64,000 nt of DNA from Pseudomonadota bacterium. Its GTDB lineage: Bacteria; Pseudomonadota; Gammaproteobacteria; Burkholderiales; Burkholderiaceae_B. Of the stretch, positions 45,594 through 55,255 are shown piece after piece. Each line of letters opens with the position of its first letter. Position 1 is the stretch's first letter. Both the position numbers and the translations under genes were made by a program. The notes below the pieces were generated by a model, which saw only the letters and a list, made by a program, of their open reading frames with translations, made no database searches and was not told the origin of the DNA. The DNA lies in NCBI GenBank assembly GCA_023423975.1, contig JAFAEO010000066.1, positions 111,171 to 175,170 of the forward strand. The letters are read 5' to 3'.

Positions 45594-47111
45594 ATGACAC
45601 TACACCGTCTTGCATGCGCCTTGCTCTTTGTCTTTAGTGCTGGCGCCACCTGTTCAACAGCGTTGGGCGAAGTCCAAACTGCCACGCCGAAGGCATCAAT
45701 CTCAGCCGCACCCGCTGCTGCCACAGCGACGGCCTCATCCGGGGCGCAGTCGCTGCCAGTGGAAGAGGCGGTGCGTGTAGCTCCGCCCATGGTGCCGCCG
45801 CCCATTACTCGCAAGCATCCTGCCAGGGTCGTGGTAAAGATGGAAACGGTGGAAAAGATCATGAAAATGGCCGATGGCGTCCAGTACATGTACTGGACAT
45901 TCGATAGCTCGGTGCCAGGCACTTTCCTGCGCGTGCGTGAAGGAGACCAGGTGGAGTTTCATCTGTCCAATCATCCGACCTCAAAAATGCCGCATAACAT
46001 CGACTTGCACGCTGTGACCGGCCCGGGCGGCGGCGCGACCGCATCGCTGACTGCGCCGGGACATACCTCGATGTTCAGTTTCAAGGCGTTGAATCCGGGA
46101 CTTTATGTTTATCACTGTGCGACCTCGCCGGTTGGCATGCATATTGCAAATGGCATGTACGGACTGATTCTGGTTGAGCCAAAAGAGGGATTGCCGACAG
46201 TGGATCGCGAATATTACGTGATGCAAGGTGATTTCTATACTAAAGGCGGATATGGCCAGCCGGGTCTGCAGCCCTTTGACATGAAAAAGGCGATCGATGA
46301 AAAACCGGATTACGTGGTGTTCAACGGATCGGTGGGCGCGCTGACCGGTGACAACGCCCTGAAGGCTAATGTAGGTGAAACCGTGAGGCTCTTCGTGGGC
46401 AATGGCGGTCCTAACCTCGTGTCTTCTTTTCATGTGATCGGAGAAATTTTTGACAAGGTATACGTGGAGGGTGGCACACTGGAGAATCATAATATCCAGA
46501 CAACACTGATCCCGGCCGGTGGTGCGGCGATAGCCGAATTCAAGCTGGAGACGCCTGCCAGCCTGGTACTGGTCGATCATTCCATCTTTCGCGCGTTCAA
46601 CAAGGGCGCACTGGGCAATTTAGTGGTCAGTGGCCAGCCCAATCTGCAAGTGTATAGCGGCAAACAGAAGGACGCGGTCTATTTGCCTGAAGGTTCTGCT
46701 GTGCAGTCAGTGAGTACGGGCATGGCACCAAAGCCTGCGCCTGCTGCTTCCTTACAGGAACAGATCCGATTCGGGCAGCGGGTTTATGAAGCCAACTGTC
46801 AGGCCTGCCATCAAGCCGACGGGGGCGGGGTTGGCGCGGCATTTCCGCCATTGGCCGCATCAGACTTTCTGAATGAAGATCCCAGACGTGCGGCCAATGT
46901 GATTACACATGGTCTGTCTGGGCCCATTACCGTGAATGGGACAACATTTACTGGTGTGATGCCGGCCATGGTGCTTAATGACCATGATGTAGCCAACGTA
47001 GTAACCTATATTTTGAACAGCTGGGGTAACAAAGGGGGCTCAATCAGTGCCGAGGATGTGGCTGTGCAACGCAAGGCCAAGCCCTTTCAGGCCGTGAATG
47101 GGGCGCACTAA
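45594..47111 (+). CDS. nirK: copper-containing nitrite reductase with C-terminal cytochrome c domain
   Basis: 505 residues. Sec signal peptide to about 25, an Ala/Thr/Pro-rich linker, then two cupredoxin domains and a class I cytochrome c domain. Copper ligands are complete: MPHNIDLHAVTG (type 1 His, catalytic Asp, type 2 His), VYHCATSPVGMHIANGMYG (type 2 His, type 1 Cys, His, Met), SFHVIGEIFD (catalytic His) and VDHSIFRAFNKG (type 2 His). Haem site CQACH lies at about 403, with a Met in TGVMPAMV. Reduces nitrite to NO in the periplasm; the fused haem domain should deliver electrons directly. Confidence 0.96.
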   Translation: MTLHRLACALLFVFSAGATCSTALGEVQTATPKASISAAPAAATATASSGAQSLPVEEAVRVAPPMVPPPITRKHPARVVVKMETVEKIMKMADGVQYMYWTFDSSVPGTFLRVREGDQVEFHLSNHPTSKMPHNIDLHAVTGPGGGATASLTAPGHTSMFSFKALNPGLYVYHCATSPVGMHIANGMYGLILVEPKEGLPTVDREYYVMQGDFYTKGGYGQPGLQPFDMKKAIDEKPDYVVFNGSVGALTGDNALKANVGETVRLFVGNGGPNLVSSFHVIGEIFDKVYVEGGTLENHNIQTTLIPAGGAAIAEFKLETPASLVLVDHSIFRAFNKGALGNLVVSGQPNLQVYSGKQKDAVYLPEGSAVQSVSTGMAPKPAPAASLQEQIRFGQRVYEANCQACHQADGGGVGAAFPPLAASDFLNEDPRRAANVITHGLSGPITVNGTTFTGVMPAMVLNDHDVANVVTYILNSWGNKGGSISAEDVAVQRKAKPFQAVNGAH

Positions 47112-47955
47112 GGTGAGGCCGCATGCTGCCCGGCGCACTCTGGCTTGTTTCCTGTTGTTGCCGGTCATGGTATTTGTCATGCCGGCAGCAGCAGCCGAAA
47201 AGGCCGCTATGGTACGCCTGCCAGGCGGAGTGTACCGGCCCCTGGTTTCACCTGAAGGCACAAAAGTGTGGGTCAGGCCATTCAGGCTTGATGTCGCGCC
47301 GGTTACCAATGCGTCCTTTGCCGCGTTTATTGCCACCCATCCGTCCTGGGCTGCACAACGAGTGTCGGCATTGTTTGCCGAACCCCGTTATTTGCGGCAC
47401 TGGACAGTACAGGAGAACCAGCAAAGCCAGCCGGCGGCGCAGGATGCGCAGCGACCGGTAGTGAATGTGTCCTGGTTTGCCGCCAGGGCATACTGTAGTG
47501 CACAGGGCAAACGCCTTCCCACGATTGCCGAATGGGAGTTTGCCGGTCGCGCATCTGTCAGCGCAGCAGACGGAATTCGGGAAAAGGATTACGTTCAGGA
47601 TATTCTGGACTGGTATGCACAGCCGGCCAGCAAGCCGTTGCCCGATGTGATGCAATCGCATCCCAATTTCTGGGGTGTCCACGACATGCACGGTGTGATC
47701 TGGGAGTGGACGCAGGATTTCAATGCCAGCCTGCAGCAGGTTTACCAGTCGAATATCCAGCGTTTTACCATTAACGGTCGCGATGTGATGGTTGATGTGG
47801 GTCCGTTTTGCGGCGTTGGGGCTGCCAGCGTGGCCGATCCTTCGGATTATGCCGCTTTCATGCGGTACAGTTTTCGCAGCAGCCTGAAAGCGACGTTTGT
47901 GCTTGATACGCTGGGGTTTCGCTGCGCGGCCGATGACGTGCCCGAATCCGGCTAG
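47098..47955 (+). CDS. nirV: NirV-like formylglycine-generating-enzyme (SUMF1) family protein
   Basis: 285 residues. Signal peptide to about 33 (PVMVFVMPAAAAEK), then an FGE-sulfatase fold: VVNVSWFAARAYCSAQGKRL, PTIAEWEFAGRAS, WGVHDMHGVIWEWTQDFN and LGFRCAADD. The start overlaps the nirK end by 14 bases. NirV accompanies nirK in many denitrifiers; its job is unknown, perhaps maturation. Cys residues of true FGE are not both evident, so sulfatase activation is unlikely. Confidence 0.9.
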   Translation: MGRTKVRPHAARRTLACFLLLPVMVFVMPAAAAEKAAMVRLPGGVYRPLVSPEGTKVWVRPFRLDVAPVTNASFAAFIATHPSWAAQRVSALFAEPRYLRHWTVQENQQSQPAAQDAQRPVVNVSWFAARAYCSAQGKRLPTIAEWEFAGRASVSAADGIREKDYVQDILDWYAQPASKPLPDVMQSHPNFWGVHDMHGVIWEWTQDFNASLQQVYQSNIQRFTINGRDVMVDVGPFCGVGAASVADPSDYAAFMRYSFRSSLKATFVLDTLGFRCAADDVPESG

Positions 47956-48059
47956 GGGCGTTGGTACCGGCCTGCTTTGGCGCGTGCACGCTACAATAGT
48001 GCCTTAATACAAGCGCAATGTGGCGCGCTGTTGCCATTGGAATTGAACAAGACATCCTA

Positions 48060-49052
48060 ATGAACGCCGAACGTTTAGAGTTTATCCGCAAGCTGCCCAA
48101 GGCTGAATTACATTTGCATATAGAAGGAACACTGGAGCCCGAATTGATTTTCCGGCTTGCGCAGCGCAATGGCGTGACCTTGCCATATCCATCTATACAG
48201 GCACTGCGCGATGCGTATCAGTTCACTGATCTGCAATCGTTTCTGGATCTGTACTACGCCGGCGCGGCAGTGCTGATTACCGAAGCCGATTTCTATGAGA
48301 TGACCATGGCTTATCTGGCGCGGATAACGCAGGAGGGCGTAGTTCATACCGAAATCATGTTCGACCCGCAGACCCATACCGAGCGCGGCGTGCCAATTGC
48401 AACGGTGTTCGCCGGCATTGCGCGCGCTTTGCGCGAGGGCCGGCAGACCTGGGGTATTACCTCGTGTCTCATCATGAGTTTTCTACGGCATTTGTCCGAG
48501 CAGGCGGCTTTTGATACGCTGGAGCAGGCTTTGCCATTACGCGAACAGTACAGTGACCTGTGGCTGGGAATCGGCCTGGATTCGGGCGAGCAGGGCAATC
48601 CACCGGAAAAATTCGAACGCGTGTACGCGCGTTGTGGTCAATTAGGCTTTTATCTGGTCGCTCATGCGGGCGAAGAAGGGCCGGCCGCTTATGTGAGCAA
48701 TGCACTGAATCGGCTGAATGTGATTCGCATTGACCACGGCGTGCGCAGCGAAGAAGACCCGGTCCTGTTGCAAACGCTGGCTGCCAGAAAAATACCGCTC
48801 ACCGTCTGCCCGTTATCGAATCTGAAACTCAAGGTGGTCAGCGATATGCGCGAGCATAATTTGAAGCGCCTGCTGGAGCAGGGTCTTTGTGTGACGATCA
48901 ACTCGGATGACCCCGCCTATTTTGGCGGCTATCTGCTGGATAACTATGTTGCCGTTGCCGAAGCGCTCGGCTTGAGCGACGAGGAACTGATTACCCTTGC
49001 CAACAATAGCATGCAGGCTCGTTTTCCGGTGTTCCTGACGCAGCCATCCTGA
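48060..49052 (+). CDS. adenine/adenosine deaminase family protein (type-2 adenine deaminase-like)
   Basis: 330 residues. Metal and catalytic motifs: PKAELHLHIEGTLEPEL (about residue 12), HAGEEGPAAY (about 203), IDHGVRSEEDP (about 224) and NSDDPAYFGGY (about 282). The DPAYFGGY end is typical of the enzymes first annotated as adenosine deaminases but shown to prefer adenine in Pseudomonas. Cytoplasmic purine salvage. Monocistronic. Confidence 0.88.
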   Translation: MNAERLEFIRKLPKAELHLHIEGTLEPELIFRLAQRNGVTLPYPSIQALRDAYQFTDLQSFLDLYYAGAAVLITEADFYEMTMAYLARITQEGVVHTEIMFDPQTHTERGVPIATVFAGIARALREGRQTWGITSCLIMSFLRHLSEQAAFDTLEQALPLREQYSDLWLGIGLDSGEQGNPPEKFERVYARCGQLGFYLVAHAGEEGPAAYVSNALNRLNVIRIDHGVRSEEDPVLLQTLAARKIPLTVCPLSNLKLKVVSDMREHNLKRLLEQGLCVTINSDDPAYFGGYLLDNYVAVAEALGLSDEELITLANNSMQARFPVFLTQPS

Positions 49053-49076
49053 GCCCGGCACCGGTCAATTTGTGGC

Positions 49077-50183
49077 CTATGACGCTTTGTCGCTGCGCTG
49101 GTGCATCCGGAAAAACTGCATGATAAGGCTTGAAGCGTTCGGACCATCCGAGGTGTTGAAATCAAGCCGGCTGTCGCCACCGCTCCAGGCATGCCCCGCT
49201 TTTCTGATCTGGCACAATCGAACAATGCTCTTGCGCGCGCGTTTGAAATCAAACTGCGTGTATTCGCGCGAGGTCTGTTCACCCACTGGCTTTTCGATAG
49301 GCTGTGCCTCGTCATCAAAACCATTGAGCCAGGCAAACTGACGCGCCAGCTGCTCGCCATTGTTGGCTGATACCACCCTGTCGAGTTGGCCTTGCAGAAT
49401 CAACGCAGGCAGGTAGTCGTGGCTGGCAGTCAGGGTTTCGCTGGCGGCCTTGAGCGCTGTTAGCGGATCGTTCAAGGTACCGCGCCGCATCGTTTGCAAA
49501 CCGCTGGACAGGCTGCTTGCATTGCCCATGACAGGCCCGGAATGCAGGGCCACCGCGGCAAACAGCTGCGGATGGCGCAAGGCCAGCAGGCTGCCCATGC
49601 CGGCGCCGGCCGACATGCCTGCCAGGTAAATCCGTGTTTTGTCCAGTTTGTGGCGCTGTATCAAATTGCGTACCAGCGCAGCAATGGCATCGGCCTCGGC
49701 ATAGCCATGCTGCGGGTCGGGCAAATACCAGCGCCAGCAACGCAGGGTCTGACGCTGGCGTGATTGCTGTGGATACACAACGACCATGCCCGATTTGGCT
49801 GCATGCTGGTTCATCCGCGTTCCCTGCGCGAATTCGGTAGCAGTCTGTTTGCAGCCATGGAGCATGACCAGCAGGGCACTGCCTTTCATTTCATGGGATG
49901 GTGGCACGTAAAGAAAATAGCTTAGTCGCTGAAAAAATATAGAGACTGCTGCAGGCACCTTAAATAGCCGTTCTGTCCAGGAACCATGACGAAACGGTGG
50001 CGGCACGGGTTTCTTTGCAGGACGCAACACGGCGGCAGGCGATGGCGGAAACAGCGGGTTGTGGTTGAAGGCCGAAGCGGCCAGCTTCATATTCGACCGC
50101 GTGGCCCTGATCAGCGCGTTGCTCTGCTGGCGCGCAATTTTACGGGCGGTTTTCAGAAAAATGGAGCTCATGCTGCGAGCCAT
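49077..50183 (-). CDS. PHB-depolymerase-family (LpqC-like) esterase
   Basis: 368 residues. LVMLHGCKQTATEFAQGTRM (about 105) is the family oxyanion region, GMSAGAGM (about 193) the lipase box with Ser, QGQLDRVVSANNGEQ the Asp region and RKAGHAWSGG the catalytic His. No obvious signal peptide; the N-terminal 60 residues are basic and variable. Could depolymerise intracellular PHB or act on feruloyl-type esters. Convergent with the deaminase gene (24 bases). Confidence 0.88.
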   Translation of the reverse strand: MARSMSSIFLKTARKIARQQSNALIRATRSNMKLAASAFNHNPLFPPSPAAVLRPAKKPVPPPFRHGSWTERLFKVPAAVSIFFQRLSYFLYVPPSHEMKGSALLVMLHGCKQTATEFAQGTRMNQHAAKSGMVVVYPQQSRQRQTLRCWRWYLPDPQHGYAEADAIAALVRNLIQRHKLDKTRIYLAGMSAGAGMGSLLALRHPQLFAAVALHSGPVMGNASSLSSGLQTMRRGTLNDPLTALKAASETLTASHDYLPALILQGQLDRVVSANNGEQLARQFAWLNGFDDEAQPIEKPVGEQTSREYTQFDFKRARKSIVRLCQIRKAGHAWSGGDSRLDFNTSDGPNASSLIMQFFRMHQRSDKAS

Positions 50184-50404
50184 AATGTGGTATCCCCACG
50201 GTAAAGTAGCGTTAACCGATATTCACCTGGCGAGGGTCGCACAGGGGGCGGTTCTTGCATGAAATACTAAGATGTCTGTGTGAAGATATCACGTAAATTG
50301 GCAATTATTGTATTTTCCTGCCCCGGCAGCCATTGCAATGCATGTCTGCAGCGTGGCCGTCGGACCACCTGCAAAAAGAACATTTGGCGTCCGTTGCACC
50401 GAAT

Positions 50405-52261
50405 TCAGGCAGATCTGAGCAGAACGGGCATGCACCCACGCAGGGCATTGGTCAGGACGATGGCATCGGCCGTTTGCAGCATGGTATGGGTGATACGTCC
50501 TTCGGTGACATGATCTGTCTGCAGGTACTGTGCAGGGTTGGCGAGCACTTGCGCACGCATGACGCCGGGCAAAATATCCAGGGTCAGGGCCGGTGTCAGC
50601 CATGCACCACAATAGTGAATAAATACCGACGTGCGTGCACCTTCAAGCAGATCACCATCATGATTGAAATAGAGCAGGTCGAAATCGCCTGAAACCGTTG
50701 CCTGTTTCAAATCATCGTCATAATGTTTGCGCCATGTCGTTTTAAAGCGACGTAAAGGGTCATATACCGGTAATTGGCGTGACGCGATGCTCACCGATGG
50801 CGGGCTGTGATCGGACGCGGGCACAGGGGCATCCAGAGGGAAGGCCGCGATCTCGCAGGTCCCGTCCTGAGCCAGCACGGCGCGCACTCGTAATCTGGCG
50901 TGCAACGGCTGTGCGACAATGAATTGCTGCAGCTGGCGTGTTAAGGCAGTCCGGTTGGCGGCAAAGCCCAGGCTTTTGGCAGAGGCAAGCAGACGCTCAA
51001 TGTGCCTGTCAAGCAACGCACAATGGCTTTGCTCGACCAGCATGGTTTCAAACAATGCGAATCCGGCCGGGATGGCGTGCAGAAAACGTGACTTCCAGTG
51101 GATTTCCTCATACTCTGATTGCGCTGTACTGTCGTACACGATACCGCCGCCCACGCCCATGACTCCGGTACAGGCAAGGGCCTGGTCGCGCGCCGGCTGC
51201 AGGGTCAGGGTGCGGATGGCAACATTGAAACAACCTTTGGCACCCATTGTATTGTCGGACGCTTGCAGATAGCCGATGCTCCCGGTATACAGATCACGAG
51301 GCGCTATTTCACTGTCTGCGATATAGCGCATACTCATTTTCTTCGGAGCGCCGGTAATGGAGCCGCAGGGAAACAGCGCGGCAATCACATTTGCAATAGA
51401 AGTGCCAGGTCGCACCTGGCAGTCAATGGGCGTAGTCATTTGCAGCACCTGGCCAAAGCGTGTCACTTTAAACAGCTCCTGTACCCGTACGCCTTTGGGC
51501 TGCGCAAGCATGGATAAATCGTTGCGCAATAGATCTACGATCATCAGGTTTTCTGCCCGGTTCTTGTTGTCGTTGCGCAGCAGGGCGGCCAGCGCCTCGG
51601 GATCGTCGCCTGGTTGACAGGCCAGGGTTCCCTTCATGGGTTCGGTGCCGATTAAGCCATTATCGTCAATGCGGATAAACAGCTCTGGAGACAGGCACAC
51701 TGTCCAGGGCGCCATGCGTTGATGCGGCAGCCAGGCCAGCACGCCGTAGGGCACCGGTTGCCTGGCACGCAGTGCGCGGTACAGCGCCAGTGGCGAGCCA
51801 TAAGTCTCGAAGTATTGTCTTGCGGTGTAATTGATTTGATAGAAATCGCCACGCACGATGGCCTGGTGCAATCGCTCGAACTGCTGCCGGTAACTGTCAA
51901 ATGCCGGCTGCAATTGCAGATTGCACAGCCCCGCAGGCTGCTGGCCTGGATCATGCGCGTGTGCCTGCCGGATCAGCCAGTGTTCAATCTGCTCATCCGA
52001 TAGCGTTGTCGCTTGTGAAAACCAATGGATGTGCATGGCTGCGTCTGCGCGCCGCGCTGCCTGTTCGGCATCGGCCATGCCGAACTCATAGGGAATGAAA
52101 ATAGCCGGGTGCAGTGCGTGCGCCCAGCCGCGCGCCAGCACGGCATCCACGTTTGCCAGTTGCGCGGCAGCGATGGTGTCCGAGCGCACAAACGCCTCCA
52201 GCAGCGTGGCCTGCCGGGTAACGGCGTCATCAAATAGAACGAAAGGAGGCAATGTGTCCAT
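50405..52261 (-). CDS. pabB: fused aminodeoxychorismate synthase component I / aminodeoxychorismate lyase
   Basis: 618 residues. The N-terminal PabB part (about 1-370) shows FYQINYTARQYFETYGSP, LIGTEPMKGTLACQ, NLMIVDLLRNDLSML and FPCGSITGAPKKMSM of chorismate-binding enzymes. The C-terminal part (about 385-618) is a PabC-type PLP enzyme (FALFETMLVE near its start; the expected Lys is in FKTTWRKHYDD). Together they make 4-aminobenzoate for folate. The ATG at 52261 is used; fhuB stops 20 bases upstream, so it appears to be co-transcribed with the iron-transport genes. Confidence 0.93.
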   Translation of the reverse strand: MDTLPPFVLFDDAVTRQATLLEAFVRSDTIAAAQLANVDAVLARGWAHALHPAIFIPYEFGMADAEQAARRADAAMHIHWFSQATTLSDEQIEHWLIRQAHAHDPGQQPAGLCNLQLQPAFDSYRQQFERLHQAIVRGDFYQINYTARQYFETYGSPLALYRALRARQPVPYGVLAWLPHQRMAPWTVCLSPELFIRIDDNGLIGTEPMKGTLACQPGDDPEALAALLRNDNKNRAENLMIVDLLRNDLSMLAQPKGVRVQELFKVTRFGQVLQMTTPIDCQVRPGTSIANVIAALFPCGSITGAPKKMSMRYIADSEIAPRDLYTGSIGYLQASDNTMGAKGCFNVAIRTLTLQPARDQALACTGVMGVGGGIVYDSTAQSEYEEIHWKSRFLHAIPAGFALFETMLVEQSHCALLDRHIERLLASAKSLGFAANRTALTRQLQQFIVAQPLHARLRVRAVLAQDGTCEIAAFPLDAPVPASDHSPPSVSIASRQLPVYDPLRRFKTTWRKHYDDDLKQATVSGDFDLLYFNHDGDLLEGARTSVFIHYCGAWLTPALTLDILPGVMRAQVLANPAQYLQTDHVTEGRITHTMLQTADAIVLTNALRGCMPVLLRSA

Positions 52262-52281
52262 GGCACGCAATGATACCGGAA

Positions 52282-54255
52282 TTACGCCTTTTGCCTTCGC
52301 GTAAATTGCCAAAGAAAATAGACGGCGCCGATGAAGGTGGCGATCAAGCCGGTGGGAACTTCATAGGGGAACATGATGTGTCTGCCGAGCAGGTCGGCGC
52401 ACAGCATGATAACGATGGCAATAGTCGAGGAGGCCAGCATTTGCATGCGCAATCCATGAAAGCCCATGGAGCGGGCCAGATGCGGCGCGATCAGCCCTAC
52501 AAAGCTGGTCGGGCCGATGGTAATGGAGGCCAGCGTAGTCAGTGCTGCGATCAGCAGAAACAACAGGGTGCGGGTGAGCATGGGCCGCTGGCCACTGGCG
52601 CGGGCGATGGGGTCTCCCAGACGCAGCAGGCTCAAGGGGCGTCGTGTCATGCAGGCCAGGATGACCAGCAATGCGACAATGGCAAAGCGCATGGGCAGAT
52701 CATTTTGCAGCAGGCTCATGTAGGTATCACCCGATATCCATATCAACAGCTGCTGGATTTGCTGCATGCCGCTGGCCAGGGTCAGGGTCAGCAGTGAGCT
52801 AAATAGCTGCGTGAGCGCCATGCCGGTCAATAGGATTTTTTCGGGTTGGAACTGGTTGCGCGCATTGATCAGCATGACAAAAAGCAGGCTGGCAAACGCG
52901 CCACCAATGCCGCAGACCAGGTACAGAAGCGGCGAGGGTGCTGGCACCAGTATCATCAGCCCGATCAGGCCCAGTCCGGTCCCGGAGGTGACGCCCAGAA
53001 ATTCGGGCGAGGCCATGCTGTTGTTGGTCATGTTCTGGATCAGCGTGCCGGCGCAGGCGATCGCAATGCCAAACAGAATCGCAGTTTGCGTGCGGCTTTC
53101 GGTGAACAGTGCAATGGTCGGATCAATTTGCGCGACCAGCGTCCAGTTGCCAGCGACATCGTGTGTGATATGTGGCAGGAACACAAAACATCCAATGGCA
53201 AGCGCAATCAACAGGAGTATGCGCTTGCGCAGCAGCGATGCAGGATGACGCAAGCCTGCATGTAGCGGAGCCACCTCCTGGCGCGTATGGCTGCGCTGTT
53301 TCATGAGCAGAAATAGCAGCACCGGCACGCCTAGCAGCGCTGTTACGGTTCCCGTCATGATGCTGTTAGGCCAGCGGTAGGTTGCCAGTTGCAGGGCCGA
53401 ATCGGTAATGGACAGCAACAAGGCGCCAAATAGCATTGCATAGCCCCATTGCTTGCGTATATCGGTCACGCCCAGAGACCGGGCGATTACCGGCGCGGCC
53501 AGGCCAACGAATGCAATGACGCCGACACTGCTTACCACGATTGCAATCAGAAACGAGACAAGCACAAAGCCGGTGACGCGCACCAGACGGACATTGACGC
53601 CAACGCTTTTGGCCAGCGTACCCTGCAGGGAAAAGGCGCGCAGCGAGGGCAGCAGAAACCAGGACAGCGGCAGGCACAACAGGGTTTGCCAGCCGGTGCG
53701 CAGCGTCGGCCGCCAGGAGTCCTGGCTGAGTGAGCCGGCGCCCCAGATAATAAGCCCGTAAAGGCGGTCCGGGTTAAGGATCAGGTACATATTGCTGAGC
53801 GTGGTCAGCAACAGCGTGAGCATCAATCCGATCAGAATAAGGGTATTGCCGGCGCTGCCGGCGCGTCGGATAAAAAGTACGATGATCAGGCTGCTGACCA
53901 TGCTGCCAGCCATGGCCAGCAGTGTGGAATCAAATAGCTGCGCCTGTGGGAAGTACATCATGCCCAGCAGCAGCGCGAACTGGGCGCCGCTGCTGATGGC
54001 CAGTGTGTCGGGGGCGGCCAGGGTATTCTGCGTGACCTGCTGCAGGATAAAGCCGCCCAGGCCCAGGCAGATGCCGCAAAGCAACGCCATGGTCATTCTG
54101 GGCAGGATGCCATGCCAGAACACCAACTGCTGCATCTGCGCCTCTGGCGACGTGTTGCTACCCGGTGCGGCCAGTATGATAACTGCGGCCATCATCGCAA
54201 TGGCGATTGCACAACTGACGAGTGCAAGCGTTCTGGCTGAAAGCGTATATCTCAT
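52282..54255 (-). CDS. fhuB: ferric-hydroxamate ABC transporter permease, fused double-domain
   Basis: 657 residues containing two FecCD permease halves (about 1-320 and 335-657), as in E. coli FhuB. Each half has the PRMTMALLCGICLGLGGFIL- or RTQTAILFGIAIACAGTLIQ-type segment and a GLAAPVIARSLG or GLIAPHLARSMG coupling loop. Inner-membrane path for ferric siderophores. The start overlaps the fhuD stop (ATGA). Confidence 0.94.
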   Translation of the reverse strand: MRYTLSARTLALVSCAIAIAMMAAVIILAAPGSNTSPEAQMQQLVFWHGILPRMTMALLCGICLGLGGFILQQVTQNTLAAPDTLAISSGAQFALLLGMMYFPQAQLFDSTLLAMAGSMVSSLIIVLFIRRAGSAGNTLILIGLMLTLLLTTLSNMYLILNPDRLYGLIIWGAGSLSQDSWRPTLRTGWQTLLCLPLSWFLLPSLRAFSLQGTLAKSVGVNVRLVRVTGFVLVSFLIAIVVSSVGVIAFVGLAAPVIARSLGVTDIRKQWGYAMLFGALLLSITDSALQLATYRWPNSIMTGTVTALLGVPVLLFLLMKQRSHTRQEVAPLHAGLRHPASLLRKRILLLIALAIGCFVFLPHITHDVAGNWTLVAQIDPTIALFTESRTQTAILFGIAIACAGTLIQNMTNNSMASPEFLGVTSGTGLGLIGLMILVPAPSPLLYLVCGIGGAFASLLFVMLINARNQFQPEKILLTGMALTQLFSSLLTLTLASGMQQIQQLLIWISGDTYMSLLQNDLPMRFAIVALLVILACMTRRPLSLLRLGDPIARASGQRPMLTRTLLFLLIAALTTLASITIGPTSFVGLIAPHLARSMGFHGLRMQMLASSTIAIVIMLCADLLGRHIMFPYEVPTGLIATFIGAVYFLWQFTRRQKA

Positions 54256-55241
54256 TTGTTATATCCGGGGAAACGGAAAGCCGCGTTCGAGCCGGCATTG
54301 GCGTCCTGCGCCAGCAGGCCGTCCCGGACTGTCTGCGCAAAGCGCAGCACGGTACTTAAACCGCCGAGCGTCCAGATGGGCTCGGCAAGAATGACGCGGT
54401 TTTTGCGCACTGCAGGCAACGCCTGCCAGATCACGTTTTGCTGTAATTTTCCGGGCAGATCGGCCGGGTAGGGCTTGATGATAAAGATTGTCGTGTCTTC
54501 GGGCAAAGCAGCCAGGTGGGTCAGATCTGCACTCTGAAACCCCCACTGATTGACTGCTGCAGTCCAGGCATTGCTGATGCCGATTTTCTCCAGCGCGGTG
54601 GAAAAAAGGCTGGGCTTGCCGTACACCCGCACATTACGGGCATCGATAAACTGAATGACCGCCACCGGCTGGCCGCGATGTTGCACCAACTGGTCGCTGA
54701 CCGCTTCAAGCTGATCGCCTACCTGTGCAATATAGCGCGCAGCCTTGTCAGGCTGCCCGGTAATTTCGCCGATTCGGGTTGCGAGCTCGCTCAGGTTTTG
54801 ATAGATATCCTGGCCTGGCGTGTAGACGTCCAGCAGCGTCGTCGGACCGATTCGCTCCAGCAGACCTTTGACGAAGGCATAGTCTTGTGAGGCCAGGATC
54901 AGCTCGGGCGCCAGCCGGATCATTCGGTCGGGGTTGGGCTGTGCGCGCATGCCCAGGTCCAGCGTGCTCTGAGGCATGGCGGGTGAATGGCTCCAGACCT
55001 CATAGCTGCTTTTTTCGGCGATCGCTGCGGGAAAAATACCCATGGCGGCCATTGTTTCGGCAATGGTCCAGTCCAGCACGGCAATACGTTGCGGTGTCGT
55101 TTTTGGGCTGTTGGGCTGCGCAGACTCAGTTGGCGTTGCCGCCCTGGGCGGGTTTGTCTGGCTTGCGGCCGGGCCAGTGGCTACTGCGTTTGCCAATAGG
55201 CAGGCGCAGATCAGCATGCAACGGTGATACACAGTGGGCAT
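54252..55241 (-). CDS. fhuD: ferric-siderophore periplasmic binding protein, FhuD type
   Basis: 329 residues from the ATG at 55241, which has GGAG 7 bases upstream; a TTG at 55259 overlapping the fhuC stop is possible. Signal peptide to about 25, a Pro/Thr-rich spacer, then the binding fold from RIAVLDWTIAETMAAMGIFP. SHSPAMPQSTLDLGMRAQPN and ELILASQDYA are typical of FhuD. Delivers ferric hydroxamates to FhuB. Confidence 0.91.
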   Translation of the reverse strand: MPTVYHRCMLICACLLANAVATGPAASQTNPPRAATPTESAQPNSPKTTPQRIAVLDWTIAETMAAMGIFPAAIAEKSSYEVWSHSPAMPQSTLDLGMRAQPNPDRMIRLAPELILASQDYAFVKGLLERIGPTTLLDVYTPGQDIYQNLSELATRIGEITGQPDKAARYIAQVGDQLEAVSDQLVQHRGQPVAVIQFIDARNVRVYGKPSLFSTALEKIGISNAWTAAVNQWGFQSADLTHLAALPEDTTIFIIKPYPADLPGKLQQNVIWQALPAVRKNRVILAEPIWTLGGLSTVLRFAQTVRDGLLAQDANAGSNAAFRFPGYNK

Positions 55242-55255
55242 GGGCATGCTCCGAC

